Positions 1 to 8,329 of a DNA stretch of 64,000 nucleotides are shown one piece after another. The DNA is from Streptomyces glaucescens (GTDB lineage Bacteria; Actinomycetota; Actinomycetes; Streptomycetales; Streptomycetaceae). Made by a program: the position numbers and the translations under genes. Under the pieces are notes generated by a model, which worked only from the letters and a program-made list of their open reading frames with translations, searched no databases and was not told the DNA's origin. Numbering within the stretch: position 1 is the first letter of the stretch; each line of letters begins with the position of its first letter. Where the stretch lies: the NCBI RefSeq assembly GCF_000761215.1, contig NZ_CP009438.1, positions 1,178,001 through 1,242,000 of the forward strand, read 5' to 3'.

Positions 1-666
1 GAGTCCCCCGCGCTCCCGGACGGACTGGCGCACGACCTGCCGACGATGACGGCCGTGCTCACCGCGCTGTGCGCGGCGCTGGGGCTTCAGCGGCCGCACG
101 TGGCGGGCAACTCGCTGGGCGGACTGCTGGCACTGGAGCTCGGCCGCGCGGGCGCGGTCCGTTCGGTGACGGCGCTGTCCCCGGCCGGTTTCTGGTCGGA
201 GGCCGAGCGGCGCTACGCCTTCGGCGTGCTGTCGGCCATGCGCGGCATCGCCCGCCGCACGCCCCCGTCGGTGGTCGAGCGGCTGGCGCCGTCCGCGGCC
301 GGCCGGACCCTGCTGACGAGCACCATCTACGCCCGCCCGGCACGCCGCCCGGCCGCGGCGGTGGTGGCCGAGACCCGGGCGCTGGCCCAGGCGCCGGGCT
401 TCACGGAGACCCTGCGCTCGGGCCGCTCCGTCCGGTGGACCGAGGATGTGCCGGGCCTGCCGGTCACCGTCGCGTGGGGCAGCCGCGACCGGCTGCTCGT
501 GCCCCGGCAGGGCGTCCGCGCCAAGACCGTCATCCCACGGGCCCGGCTGGTCCGGCTGCCCGGCTGCGGGCACGTCCCGATGAACGACGACCCGGCACTG
601 GTCGCCCGCGTCCTGCTCGACGGCAGCCGCCAGGAGCCCGCGGGAGCCGGGCGGCCGGACGCGTGA
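1..666 (+). CDS. Alpha/beta hydrolase, 5' end cut by window edge
   Basis: The reading frame is open from base 1, so the start lies outside the window; 221 codons remain. The visible part carries the alpha/beta-hydrolase triad: the nucleophile elbow GNSLGG with Ser at about residue 38 of the visible part, Asp in WGSRDRLL (about 163) and His in GCGHVPMNDDP (about 191). This order and spacing are typical of the alpha/beta-hydrolase-fold superfamily (esterases, lipases, haloperoxidase-like enzymes). The substrate cannot be told. The missing part should be the first beta strands and the HG oxyanion loop. It converges on the EamA gene, with a palindromic hairpin between them. Confidence 0.85.
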   Translation, partial: ESPALPDGLAHDLPTMTAVLTALCAALGLQRPHVAGNSLGGLLALELGRAGAVRSVTALSPAGFWSEAERRYAFGVLSAMRGIARRTPPSVVERLAPSAAGRTLLTSTIYARPARRPAAAVVAETRALAQAPGFTETLRSGRSVRWTEDVPGLPVTVAWGSRDRLLVPRQGVRAKTVIPRARLVRLPGCGHVPMNDDPALVARVLLDGSRQEPAGAGRPDA

Positions 667-734
667 CCCCCTCACCGCAGCCTGCCCCCGCACGGCGGCG
701 TCCCTAGCCCCGCGAGGTTCCTCGGTCCGGCGGT

Positions 735-754
735 GCGGGCCGGCGCCGGCCCGC
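735..754. terminator. Palindromic hairpin between convergent genes
   Basis: Bases 735-754 form a perfect 20-base GC-only palindrome between the hydrolase stop at 666 and the EamA stop at 812. There is no T-tract, as is usual in Streptomyces. Probably a bidirectional terminator. Confidence 0.5.
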
Positions 755-811
755 CGTGCTGCGGGAGGGCGCGGCGGGCTCGCGCGGACTCGCCGGCCGG
801 GACCTGGCGGC

Positions 812-1744
812 TCACTCCCGCTCGTGTGCGAGCGGGCGCGCCCCCTCGTCGACGGGCAGCGACCGCGGCCGTGCGGCCCGCCCCGGCGCTCCGGAGCCCA
901 GCGCGACTCCCGCACCGACCAGGGCGCTGCCCACGGCCTGGGCGAGGCCGTAGGAGCCGGTGCCGACGAGCGGGGCGGTGCAGGCGGCGGCGACGGGGAT
1001 CAGCCCGGAGAACAGCGTGGCGCGCTCCGCGCCGATCCGCTGCATGCCCATGTACCAGCAGACGAAGCCGATGACGGTGACGATCGCCGCCTGCCACAGC
1101 AGGGCGGTGGTCTCGGTGGCGTCGGGACGGCGCAGCCAGCCGGTGCCGTCCAGCAGGAGTCCGGCCGCGGCCGACTCCAGCGCGGCGACGCCGCACACCG
1201 TGGCGGACAGCAGGCGCGGCCCCAGCGGGCGCAGCACGGGGACGGCGAGGACCGCGAAGCCGACCTCGCCGGCCAGCGCGCACACCGACCAGCCGAGTCC
1301 GGCGCCGTCGGTGCGGCCCCAGCCCTGGACGGTGAAGGCGCCGACGGCGACGAGCAACGCCCCGGACAGCACCGCCCGCCGGGGCCGCCTGCCGTCCAGC
1401 AGCGGGACGAGCACGGCGACGACGACGGGCGCGCAGCCCACGAGGACGCCCGGCACGGCGGGTTCGGCGGTGCGTTCCGCCGCCAGGACCGCCAGGTTGA
1501 AACCGACCATGCCGACGGCCGCGAGCAGCGCGAGGCGTGCCCACTGCCGGGGGGCGAGGGAGCGCAGCCGGGCGGCGGCGCCGGGACCGGCCAGCGGGAC
1601 GAGGAGCAGGCAGGCGAGGGTGTAGCGCAGGAACTGGCCGCCGGCGTACGGGTAGTCGCCGAGGAGGCTGTTGGCGGTGAAGGATCCTCCGACGAGGACG
1701 CAGGCGAGCGCGGCGAGCAGGCAGCCGCGGGTGGTGGCGTTCAT
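812..1744 (-). CDS. EamA/DMT family transporter
   Basis: 310 aa, hydrophobic throughout, with about ten predicted membrane helices in two repeated halves, as in the drug/metabolite transporter (EamA) superfamily. These proteins usually export amino acids or small metabolites across the cytoplasmic membrane. ATG at 1744 (MNATTRGCLLAALACVLVGGS) was preferred because the first helix starts directly after it; a longer frame reaching 1882 would run into the divergent gene. The adjacent divergent MocR regulator at 1792 suggests this exporter is its target, perhaps tied to amino-acid or vitamin B6 metabolism (inference). Substrate unknown. Confidence 0.85.
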   Translation of the reverse strand: MNATTRGCLLAALACVLVGGSFTANSLLGDYPYAGGQFLRYTLACLLLVPLAGPGAAARLRSLAPRQWARLALLAAVGMVGFNLAVLAAERTAEPAVPGVLVGCAPVVVAVLVPLLDGRRPRRAVLSGALLVAVGAFTVQGWGRTDGAGLGWSVCALAGEVGFAVLAVPVLRPLGPRLLSATVCGVAALESAAAGLLLDGTGWLRRPDATETTALLWQAAIVTVIGFVCWYMGMQRIGAERATLFSGLIPVAAACTAPLVGTGSYGLAQAVGSALVGAGVALGSGAPGRAARPRSLPVDEGARPLAHERE

Positions 1745-1780
1745 GGGGCCGACGCTAGGGAGCGCGGCGGCCCGGATTAA

Positions 1781-1809
1781 GGTCCACTTCCATGACGGTG
1801 TCCCGGACC
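1781..1809. promoter_or_regulatory. Weak inverted repeat in EamA/MocR divergent promoter
   Basis: GGTCC at 1781-1785 and GGACC at 1805-1809 form a 5-bp inverted repeat with a 19-base spacer in the 47-base divergent region, overlapping the MocR start. Possible autoregulatory site; the arms are too short to be sure. Confidence 0.25.
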
Positions 1810-3240
1810 AATTCGCTTCCCCCCGGCGGCCGGGAGGGCGGCTCGGCCGCCTGGGAGGTGCTGTTGCCGGCCGCCTCGGCACCGGTGCGGTCGAGGGGCC
1901 GGGCCCTGCAGGCGGCGCTGCGGGAGGCGGTGCGCTCCGGGCGGCTGGCGGCGGGGACGCGGCTGCCGTCGAGCCGGGACCTCGCCGCGGACCTCGGGGT
2001 GTCGCGCGGGCTGGTCACGGAGGCGTACGAGCAGCTGACGGCGGAGGGGTACCTGCGCAGCGGCCGGGGGGCGGGGACCTGGGTGGGCGAGGCCGCGCGG
2101 GCGGCCCGCCCGCGCGCGCGGGACCTCGCGCCGCGCGCCGCCGGCGCGCGGGCCGACTTCGTGCCCGGGACGCCGGACGTGTCGCTGTTCCCGCGCGCGG
2201 CCTGGGCGGCGGCGCACCGGCAGGAGCTCGCCGAGCTGCCGCACCGCGGGCTCGGTTACCCCGACCCGCGCGGTCTGCCCCGGCTGCGCACGGCGCTGGC
2301 CGCCCTGCTGGCCCGGCGGCGCGGTGTGGTCGCGGACCCGGAGCGGATCGTGGTGGTCTCGGGGGTGACCCAGGCGATCTCGCTGGTCTGCGGCACGCTG
2401 CGGGCGCGCGGTGCGGGCGGGATCGGGGTCGAGGACCCGGGCAGCCCGCAGCACGACGACGTGTACGCCGCCGCCGGGATCTCCGCCGTGCCGCTGCCGC
2501 TGGACGAGGAGGGGCTGGCTCCGGGCCCGCTGCGCGACGCGGGCGTGCGGGCCGTCGTGACCACTCCGGCGCACCAGTACCCCACCGGCATCGGCTACTC
2601 CGCGCGGCGCCGCGCCGAACTCCTCGACTGGGCGCGGTCGGTGGACGGCCTGGTGCTCGAGGACGACTACGACGGCGACTTCCGTTACGACCGGGCCCCG
2701 GTCGGCGCGCTCCAGGGCCTGGACCCGGAGCGGGTCGCCTACACGGGCTCGGTGAGCAAGTCCCTGGCGCCCGGGCTGCGGCTGGGCTGGCTCGTGGTGC
2801 CCGGGTGGCTGGCCGAGGACGTCGTCCGGCGCAAGCGGGCCGTCGACCTCGGCCATCCCAGTGTCGACCAGGCGGTGTTCGCCCGGTTCCTGGAGCGTGG
2901 CGACTACGACCGCCAGCTGCGCCGCTGCCAGCGGGCCTACCGGGAGCGGCGGGACGCGCTCGTCGCCGCCCTGGAGGAGCACTTCCCCGGCGCCGGGGTG
3001 TCCGGGATCGCCGCCGGTCTGCACGTCATCGTCACACTGCCCGAGCGGTACGGCCCGCAGAAGACCTTCCTCGCGCGCATGGCCGGTGCCGGGGTCGCCG
3101 TACGCCCGCTGTCGGACTGCCGGTACCGGCCGGACGGTGATCCGGGGCGGGCCGGGGCCGTACGGCTGGTGGTGGGGTACGCGCACCTGTCGCCGGGCCG
3201 GATCCGGGAGGGGGTCCGGCTGATGGCCGAGGCGGCGTGA
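1792..3240 (+). CDS. MocR/PdxR-family regulator (GntR HTH plus aminotransferase-like domain)
   Basis: 482 aa, the usual length for the MocR subfamily of GntR regulators. Residues about 38-100 form the GntR winged helix (AAGTRLPSSRDLAADLGVSR, then EQLTAEGYL). Residues about 125-475 are a fold-type I aminotransferase-like domain with the PLP-binding lysine in YTGSVSKSLAPGLRLGW (about Lys323). Family members sense PLP or PLP adducts of amino acids and activate or repress a neighbouring gene. The divergent EamA transporter, 47 bases away start to start, is the obvious candidate target. The ATG at 1792 gives a normal length; the ligand is not predictable from sequence. Confidence 0.9.
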   Translation: MTVSRTNSLPPGGREGGSAAWEVLLPAASAPVRSRGRALQAALREAVRSGRLAAGTRLPSSRDLAADLGVSRGLVTEAYEQLTAEGYLRSGRGAGTWVGEAARAARPRARDLAPRAAGARADFVPGTPDVSLFPRAAWAAAHRQELAELPHRGLGYPDPRGLPRLRTALAALLARRRGVVADPERIVVVSGVTQAISLVCGTLRARGAGGIGVEDPGSPQHDDVYAAAGISAVPLPLDEEGLAPGPLRDAGVRAVVTTPAHQYPTGIGYSARRRAELLDWARSVDGLVLEDDYDGDFRYDRAPVGALQGLDPERVAYTGSVSKSLAPGLRLGWLVVPGWLAEDVVRRKRAVDLGHPSVDQAVFARFLERGDYDRQLRRCQRAYRERRDALVAALEEHFPGAGVSGIAAGLHVIVTLPERYGPQKTFLARMAGAGVAVRPLSDCRYRPDGDPGRAGAVRLVVGYAHLSPGRIREGVRLMAEAA

Positions 3241-3354
3241 CCCGCGCCGCGGTCCGCGTGCGGCCGGTTGTTCACCCGCGGTTTGCGTGGACGCCGCGGC
3301 GTACCAGTAGGTGTGGCCTCATCCATTGGCCGGATCCCGCCCGGAGGCCCTCTC

Positions 3355-4929
3355 ATGGCATCTCGTCCGCACCCCGACCGCCGCGCCGTGCTGCGCGGTT
3401 CACTCGCCGCGTCCGCCGCCCTGGCCCTGCCCGCCGGTCTCGGCGCGGCGCCCGCCCTCGCCCTGTCGGGGCGTCCGCGGGCGGGCTGGGGCGTGCAGAC
3501 GGGCGATGTGACGACGGACTCCGGGCTGGTGTGGGTGCGCTCGGACCGGCCCGCCCGGATGATCGTCGAGACGTCGGCCACCGAGTCCTTCCGCACCACG
3601 CGCAGATGGCACGGCCCGCTGCTGGGCGCGGACACCGACTTCACCGGGACCACCCGGCTGCGCGGCCTGCCGCCCGGCGAGCAGATCCACTACCGGGTGC
3701 TGCTGGCCGACCCGGACGACCCGCGCCGCACCGGTGAGCCGGTCACCGGGACCTTCCGCACGGCGTCCGTCCGGCGCCGCGACGGCGTGCGGTTCGTCTG
3801 GTCCGGCGATCTGGCCGGGCAGGGCTGGGGCATCAACCCGGAGCTCGGCGGCTACCGCATCTACGACGCGATGGCCGCCGTGGACCCCGACTTCTTCCTG
3901 TGCTCCGGCGACAACGTCTACGCCGACGGCCCCATCACGGGGACGGTGGCCCTGCCCGACGGGCGGATCTGGCGGAACGTCACGACCGAGGAGAAGGCGA
4001 AGGTCGCCGAGACCCTCGCCGAGTTCCGCGGCAACTTCCGCTACAACCTGCTGGACGAGAACCTGCGGGCGTTCAACGCGCGCGTGCCGTCGATCGTCCA
4101 GTGGGACGACCACGAGGTCACCAACAATTGGTACCCGGGCGAGATCCTCGGCGACAGCCGGTACACGGAGAAGAGCGTGGACGTGCTCGCCGCGCGGGCC
4201 CGGCGGGCGTTCTCCGAGTACTTCCCGGTCTCCACGCTGCGCCGCCCCGGCGGCCGCGTCCACCGGGTGCAGCGCCACGGCCCGCTGCTGGACGTCTTCG
4301 TGCTGGACATGCGGACCCACCGCAACGCGAACTCCCCGGGTGACCAGGCCACCGACCGGGAGGGCATCCTCGGCCGCGAGCAGCTGGAGTGGCTGAAGAG
4401 GGAGCTGTCCCGGTCGCGCGCGGTGTGGAAGGTGATCGCGTCCGACATGCCGCTCGGTCTCGTCGTGCCGGACACCGGGGACGGCGAACCGAACATCGAG
4501 GCGGTGGCCCAGGGCGACCCGGGGGTCCCGCTCGGCCGGGAACTGCAGATCGCCGAGCTGCTGCGGTTCGTCAAGCACCGGCGGATCACCGGCACGGTCT
4601 GGCTGACGGCGGACGTGCACCACACCTCGGCGCAGCACTACCAGCCGTCGCGCGCCGCGTTCACCGACTTCGAGCCGTTCTGGGAGTTCGTCTCGGGTCC
4701 GCTGAACGCGGGGGCCTTCCCGGCCGTCGCGCTCGACGGCACGTTCGGCCCGGAGCGGGTGTTCGTGAAGGCTCCGACGAGGGCGAACGTCTCGCCCGCG
4801 GAGGGCTACCAGTTCTTCGGGGAGGTCGACATCGACGGCGACAGCGCGGAACTGACGGTCCGGCTGCGCGAGCAGGACGGCACCGTGCTGTTCACCAAGG
4901 TGCTCCGGCCGGGCCTGGTCGGCCAGTAG
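3355..4929 (+). CDS. phoD: PhoD-type alkaline phosphatase/phosphodiesterase, Tat-exported
   Basis: 524 aa. The ATG at 3355 is chosen because GGAGG lies 7 bases upstream and the protein then begins with a Tat signal (DRRAVLRGS, then an Ala/Leu-rich stretch to about residue 37). A Fn3-like N-domain (GWGVQTGDVTTDSGLVWVRSD) precedes the PhoD metallophosphatase domain from about residue 145, with metal-site motifs SGDNVYADG (about 184), WDDHEVTNNW (about 251) and DVHHTSAQHY (about 420). PhoD enzymes are Ca/Fe-dependent exported phosphomono- or diesterases, usually induced by phosphate limitation through PhoP; I do not see a clear PHO-box array upstream. A strong terminator follows. Confidence 0.9.
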   Translation: MASRPHPDRRAVLRGSLAASAALALPAGLGAAPALALSGRPRAGWGVQTGDVTTDSGLVWVRSDRPARMIVETSATESFRTTRRWHGPLLGADTDFTGTTRLRGLPPGEQIHYRVLLADPDDPRRTGEPVTGTFRTASVRRRDGVRFVWSGDLAGQGWGINPELGGYRIYDAMAAVDPDFFLCSGDNVYADGPITGTVALPDGRIWRNVTTEEKAKVAETLAEFRGNFRYNLLDENLRAFNARVPSIVQWDDHEVTNNWYPGEILGDSRYTEKSVDVLAARARRAFSEYFPVSTLRRPGGRVHRVQRHGPLLDVFVLDMRTHRNANSPGDQATDREGILGREQLEWLKRELSRSRAVWKVIASDMPLGLVVPDTGDGEPNIEAVAQGDPGVPLGRELQIAELLRFVKHRRITGTVWLTADVHHTSAQHYQPSRAAFTDFEPFWEFVSGPLNAGAFPAVALDGTFGPERVFVKAPTRANVSPAEGYQFFGEVDIDGDSAELTVRLREQDGTVLFTKVLRPGLVGQ

Positions 4930-4948
4930 ATCCCGTACCCTCGTCACC

Positions 4949-4985
4949 GTGTCGCGCACCGCTGTCATCCCACGGTGCGCGACAT
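4949..4985 (+). terminator. Hairpin terminator after phoD
   Basis: A perfect 12-bp stem (4950-4961 with 4973-4984) and an 11-base loop lie 20 bases after the phoD stop. One more G-T pair can form at the outer end. Confidence 0.75.
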
Positions 4986-5012
4986 GCACACCGCGATGAC
5001 GAAGACGGCCCC

Positions 5013-5031
5013 ATTGAACCGTCAATTGAAC
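5013..5031 (+). promoter_or_regulatory. Direct repeat upstream of ACT-GNAT gene
   Basis: ATTGAAC occurs at 5013-5019 and again at 5025-5031, 12 bases apart; the second copy overlaps the palindrome TCAATTGA. This is one of the few AT-rich spots in the window and lies about 85 bases before the next start, so it could be a regulator or -35 site. No clear promoter pair was identified. Confidence 0.25.
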
Positions 5032-5113
5032 CCCAAACGGGACAGAAACCCGCTTAACCCATCAGTCACATACTGTTCGTGATCGCGCAACACCGTTCCT
5101 TCACAGTGGGTGC

Positions 5114-6499
5114 ATGAAGCGGAAGATGACTGATGTGACGCGCGCGAAGAACGGCCGTCCCGTGCACCACTGGCGGCGGGACGTCGTCGAACTCGCCGCC
5201 CTCTTCACCGCCGTGGCGGTCGCCGACGCCGTGGCCAACCTCATCGGGCACGGACCCGACGGCCCGACGCTGCTGGTGGTCTCCGCGGTCGTGCTGCTCG
5301 CCACCGCGGCCTTCCACACCTGGTGGGCACGCCGCCACGGCCACGCACCGCCGGCCGACGATACCGGTGCCCGGCCGGGCACCGCCGGGCGGACGGCGGC
5401 CGACGAGGTCTCCCCCCACAACGCGCTGTGGCGGCTGCGGACGACCGTGCGGGACGAGCCGGGCTCCCTGGCCGCGCTCTGCTCGGCCCTCGCCGGCCAC
5501 CGGGTGGACATCCTGAGCCTGCAGACCCATCCGCTGGGCGACGGCACGGTCGACGAGTTCCTGCTGCGCGCCCCCGGAACGCTCGGCGCCGGCGAGATCA
5601 CCCGGGCGGTGTCCCTGGCCGGCGGCACCAGCACCTGGATCGAGCGGGCCGACGCCCACGACCTGGTGGACGCCCCGACCCGGATCCTCGGCCTGGCCAC
5701 CCGCACCGCCCTGGACGCGGCCGAACTTCCCCTCGCGCTGCGCCAGCTGCTGGGCCGGTGCACCATCCGCCAGCTCCCCGCGGCCCCGGCCGGGCGCGCG
5801 GGCGACGCCGACGCCGTACCGGCGGAGGGGGTGCTGGAGGACACCGTGCTGCGGCTGCGCGCCCCGGAGGGCGGTGTGATCACCGTGGAGCGGCCGTACC
5901 TGCCGTTCACCCCGACCGAGTTCGCACGGGCCCGGGCGCTGGTGGAGCTGGACTCCCGGCTCGGCCCCCGCGTCCCGCGCGGCCGGGACGTGCTGACCCT
6001 GCCGGAGGGCGACGCCATCACCGTGCACCGGGCCGACACCGGCGACGTGGAGGCGGCGAAGGAGATGCACGAGCGGTGCTCGGCCCGCACCCTCGCCATG
6101 CGCTACCACGGGCCGGTCGGCGACGCGGACCGCTACCTCAACCACCTGCTCTCCCCGCGCTTCGGACGCACGCTCGCCGTGCGGACCGCCTCGGGGCGCG
6201 TCGTCGGCCTCGGCCACCTGCTGTGGGACGGCGACGAGACGGAGGTCGCGCTGCTCGTCGAGGACGCCTGGCAGCGGCGCGGCATCGGCACCGAACTGCT
6301 GGGCCGCCTGGTGGCGATGGCGGCGGAGGCGGGCTGCGAGAGCGTCTACGCCGTCACCCAGTCCTCCAACACCGGCATGGTCGCCGCGATGCGCGGCCTC
6401 GGCCTGCCCCTCGACTACCAGATCGAGGAGGGCACCCTGGTGATCACGGCCCGGCTGGCGGCGGCCCCGGCGGCCAGCGGGCTGCCCGCGCGCGACTGA
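5114..6499 (+). CDS. Membrane-anchored ACT-domain GNAT acetyltransferase
   Basis: 461 aa with three parts. Two N-terminal hydrophobic helices (about residues 22-42 and 51-71) suggest membrane anchoring. An ACT-like domain (about 103-170, LWRLRTTVRDEPGSLAALCSAL) is the type that binds amino acids or small ligands. A GNAT acetyltransferase domain (about 300-455) has the acetyl-CoA pyrophosphate loop QRRGIGTELL near residue 388 and NTGMVAAMRGLG further on. I infer a ligand-gated N-acetyltransferase at the membrane, possibly acetylating protein lysines as in other actinobacterial amino-acid-binding GNATs. ATG 5114 is given; ATG 5126 is an in-frame alternative. It ends at a bidirectional terminator. 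Confidence 0.8.
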   Translation: MKRKMTDVTRAKNGRPVHHWRRDVVELAALFTAVAVADAVANLIGHGPDGPTLLVVSAVVLLATAAFHTWWARRHGHAPPADDTGARPGTAGRTAADEVSPHNALWRLRTTVRDEPGSLAALCSALAGHRVDILSLQTHPLGDGTVDEFLLRAPGTLGAGEITRAVSLAGGTSTWIERADAHDLVDAPTRILGLATRTALDAAELPLALRQLLGRCTIRQLPAAPAGRAGDADAVPAEGVLEDTVLRLRAPEGGVITVERPYLPFTPTEFARARALVELDSRLGPRVPRGRDVLTLPEGDAITVHRADTGDVEAAKEMHERCSARTLAMRYHGPVGDADRYLNHLLSPRFGRTLAVRTASGRVVGLGHLLWDGDETEVALLVEDAWQRRGIGTELLGRLVAMAAEAGCESVYAVTQSSNTGMVAAMRGLGLPLDYQIEEGTLVITARLAAAPAASGLPARD

Positions 6500-6518
6500 T
6501 CGGCGCGCTCGCTGCGAG

Positions 6519-6546
6519 GAACGGCCCGGCGGACACCGGGCCGTTC
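6519..6546. terminator. Bidirectional terminator, ACT-GNAT / transsulfuration gene
   Basis: An 11-bp perfect stem (6519-6529 with 6536-6546) and 6-base loop sit in the 53-base gap between two convergent stops at 6499 and 6553. Confidence 0.75.
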
Positions 6547-6552
6547 GCTCGT

Positions 6553-7698
6553 TCACCCGAGGGCGCCGTCCAGGTCGGCCCACAGGTCGTCGACGTCCTC
6601 CAGGCCCACCGACAGCCGCAGCAGCCGGTCGCTGACCCCGGCGCCCCGGCGGTCCTCGGCGTCCACGATGCGGTGGCTGATGGACGCCGGGTGCTGGATG
6701 AGGGAGTCGACGCTGCCGAGGCTGACGGCCGGGGTCACCAGCCGGACCCCGCCGATGACGGCGTGCGGGTCGCCGTGCACCTCGAAGGCGACCATCGCGC
6801 CGCCGATGGCGGGGTAGTGCACCCGCTCGACCCGCGGGTCGGCGGCGAGCCGGCGGGCGAGTTCGGCGGCCGTCCGCGACGCGGCCCGCACCCGGACCGG
6901 CAGCGTGGCCAGGCCGCGCAGCAGCAGGTATCCGGCCAGCGGGTGCAGGACCCCGCCGGTGGCGAATCGGACCTGCCGCAGCCGGCCCGCGAACTCCTCG
7001 TCGCAGGCCACCACCCCGGCCAGTACGTCGCCGTGCCCGCCCAGGTACTTGGTGGCGCTGTGCAGCACCAGTCGGGCGCCGTGCTCGGCGGGACGCTGGA
7101 GCACGGGTGTGGCGAAGGTGTTGTCGACCATCAGCGGCACGGACCCGCAGGCGTGGGCGACGGCCCTCAGGTCCACCTCGGCGAGGGTCGGGTTGGCCGG
7201 GGACTCGACGAGGACGCAGCCGGTGTCCGGGCGCAGCGCCTCCGCGATGCCGGCCGGGTCGGTCCAGGTGACCTCGGAGCCGAGCAGCCCGGCGGTCAGC
7301 AGGTGGTCGCTGCAGCCGTACAGCGGGCGCACCGCCACCACGTGCCGCAGGCCCAGGGAGGCCCGCACCAGCAGGACCGCGCTGAGGGCGGCCATGCCGC
7401 TGGCGAACGCGACGGCGGTCTCGGTGCCCTCCAGCCGGGCGAGCGCGGTCTCGAAGCGGGCGACCGTGGGGTTGCCGAGGCGGGCGTAGACGGGCGGGCC
7501 GTCCGGCTCGGCGCCGGTCGTGGCGAACGCGTCGATCCGGGCGGCCTCGGCCCGGCTGTCGGCGGAGGGGTAGGTGGTCGACAGGTCGATCGGCGGGACG
7601 TGCAGGCCCTGCCCGGCGAGGTCGTCGCGGCCGGCGTGCACGGCCTCGGTGGCCAGTGCCCGGGTACGGGTCGGTGACTTGGTGCGCGCTGTCTCCAT
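6553..7698 (-). CDS. PLP-dependent transsulfuration enzyme (Cys/Met metabolism family)
   Basis: 381 aa, the family length for cystathionine gamma-synthase, cystathionine lyases and methionine gamma-lyase. The N-terminus has ATEAVHAGRDDLAGQGLHVPPIDLSTTY, the PLP aspartate lies in VDNTFATP, and the Schiff-base lysine is in LHSATKYLGGHGDVLAG (Lys217). The active-site GGVLHPLAGYLLLRGLATLPVR block is also present. Which of the three reactions it catalyses cannot be decided from sequence. ATG 7698 gives the normal N-terminus. It is divergent from an Lrp/AsnC regulator 59 bases away, an arrangement that suggests amino-acid-responsive control. Confidence 0.88.
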   Translation of the reverse strand: METARTKSPTRTRALATEAVHAGRDDLAGQGLHVPPIDLSTTYPSADSRAEAARIDAFATTGAEPDGPPVYARLGNPTVARFETALARLEGTETAVAFASGMAALSAVLLVRASLGLRHVVAVRPLYGCSDHLLTAGLLGSEVTWTDPAGIAEALRPDTGCVLVESPANPTLAEVDLRAVAHACGSVPLMVDNTFATPVLQRPAEHGARLVLHSATKYLGGHGDVLAGVVACDEEFAGRLRQVRFATGGVLHPLAGYLLLRGLATLPVRVRAASRTAAELARRLAADPRVERVHYPAIGGAMVAFEVHGDPHAVIGGVRLVTPAVSLGSVDSLIQHPASISHRIVDAEDRRGAGVSDRLLRLSVGLEDVDDLWADLDGALG

Positions 7699-7744
7699 GG
7701 CGAGAGGGTGAACACCGGCCGGGGTCGGATGCGGGAACCCCGTG

Positions 7745-7758
7745 TTACGTTCGGCCGG
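7745..7758 (+). promoter_or_regulatory. Probable -10 of a leaderless Lrp transcript
   Basis: TTACGT at 7745-7750 lies 7 bases before the GTG at 7758, which has no Shine-Dalgarno sequence. This fits a leaderless mRNA starting at the start codon. Confidence 0.4.
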
Positions 7759-8237
7759 TGGCCGAATCTGTCGTACTGGATCCGGTGGACCTCCATCTGC
7801 TGCGGCTGTTGCAGAACGACGCCCGGACGACCTACCGGGACCTCGCCGCGCAGGTCGGGGTGGCGCCGTCCACCTGCCTGGACCGGGTGACCCGGCTGCG
7901 CCGCGCGGGCGTGATCCTCGGGCACCAGCTCCGGCTGGATCCGGCCAAGCTGGGGCGTGGTCTGGAGGCACTGCTGTCGGTGCAGGTCCGGCCGCACCGG
8001 CGGGAGCTGGTGGGCCCGTTCGTGGACCGCATCCGGGCGCTGCCGGAGTCCCGGACCGTCTTCCACCTCACCGGCCCCGACGACTATCTCGTCCATGTCG
8101 CCGTCGCCGACATGGCGGACCTGCAACGGCTCGTCCTCGACGAGTTCACGGCCCGCCGCGAGGTGGCCCGGGTGGAGACCCGCCTGATCTTCCAGCAGTG
8201 GGACTGCGGCCCCCTGCTGCCGCCCGCGCACCAGTGA
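7758..8237 (+). CDS. Lrp/AsnC-family transcriptional regulator
   Basis: 159 aa. An N-terminal winged helix (LDPVDLHLLRLLQNDARTTY, then AAQVGVAPSTCLDRVTRLRRAGVI) is followed by a RAM/ACT-like ligand domain (about 70-150: SVQVRPHRRELVGPFVDRI; FHLTGPDDYLVHVAVADM), the standard Lrp layout. Such proteins form octamers and respond to amino acids. GTG 7758 is preferred over upstream codons because homologues start right before DPVD. The divergent transsulfuration enzyme is the likely target, so methionine, cysteine or a related amino acid is a reasonable effector guess (inference). Confidence 0.88.
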   Translation: MAESVVLDPVDLHLLRLLQNDARTTYRDLAAQVGVAPSTCLDRVTRLRRAGVILGHQLRLDPAKLGRGLEALLSVQVRPHRRELVGPFVDRIRALPESRTVFHLTGPDDYLVHVAVADMADLQRLVLDEFTARREVARVETRLIFQQWDCGPLLPPAHQ

Positions 8238-8329
8238 CGTCCCGCCGGTCGGTTCGGACCGGCCCGGCCGATCCCCCCGCAGGCGCAAACCCGGTGACGG
8301 GCCGGGGCCGTCGTACGAGGATGGTCCGC

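Noticed and set aside
5066..6583. Long minus-strand frame opposite the ACT-GNAT gene
   Set aside because: Codon positions are the mirror of the real gene, and the translation is Arg/Gly/Pro/Ala low complexity with no domains.
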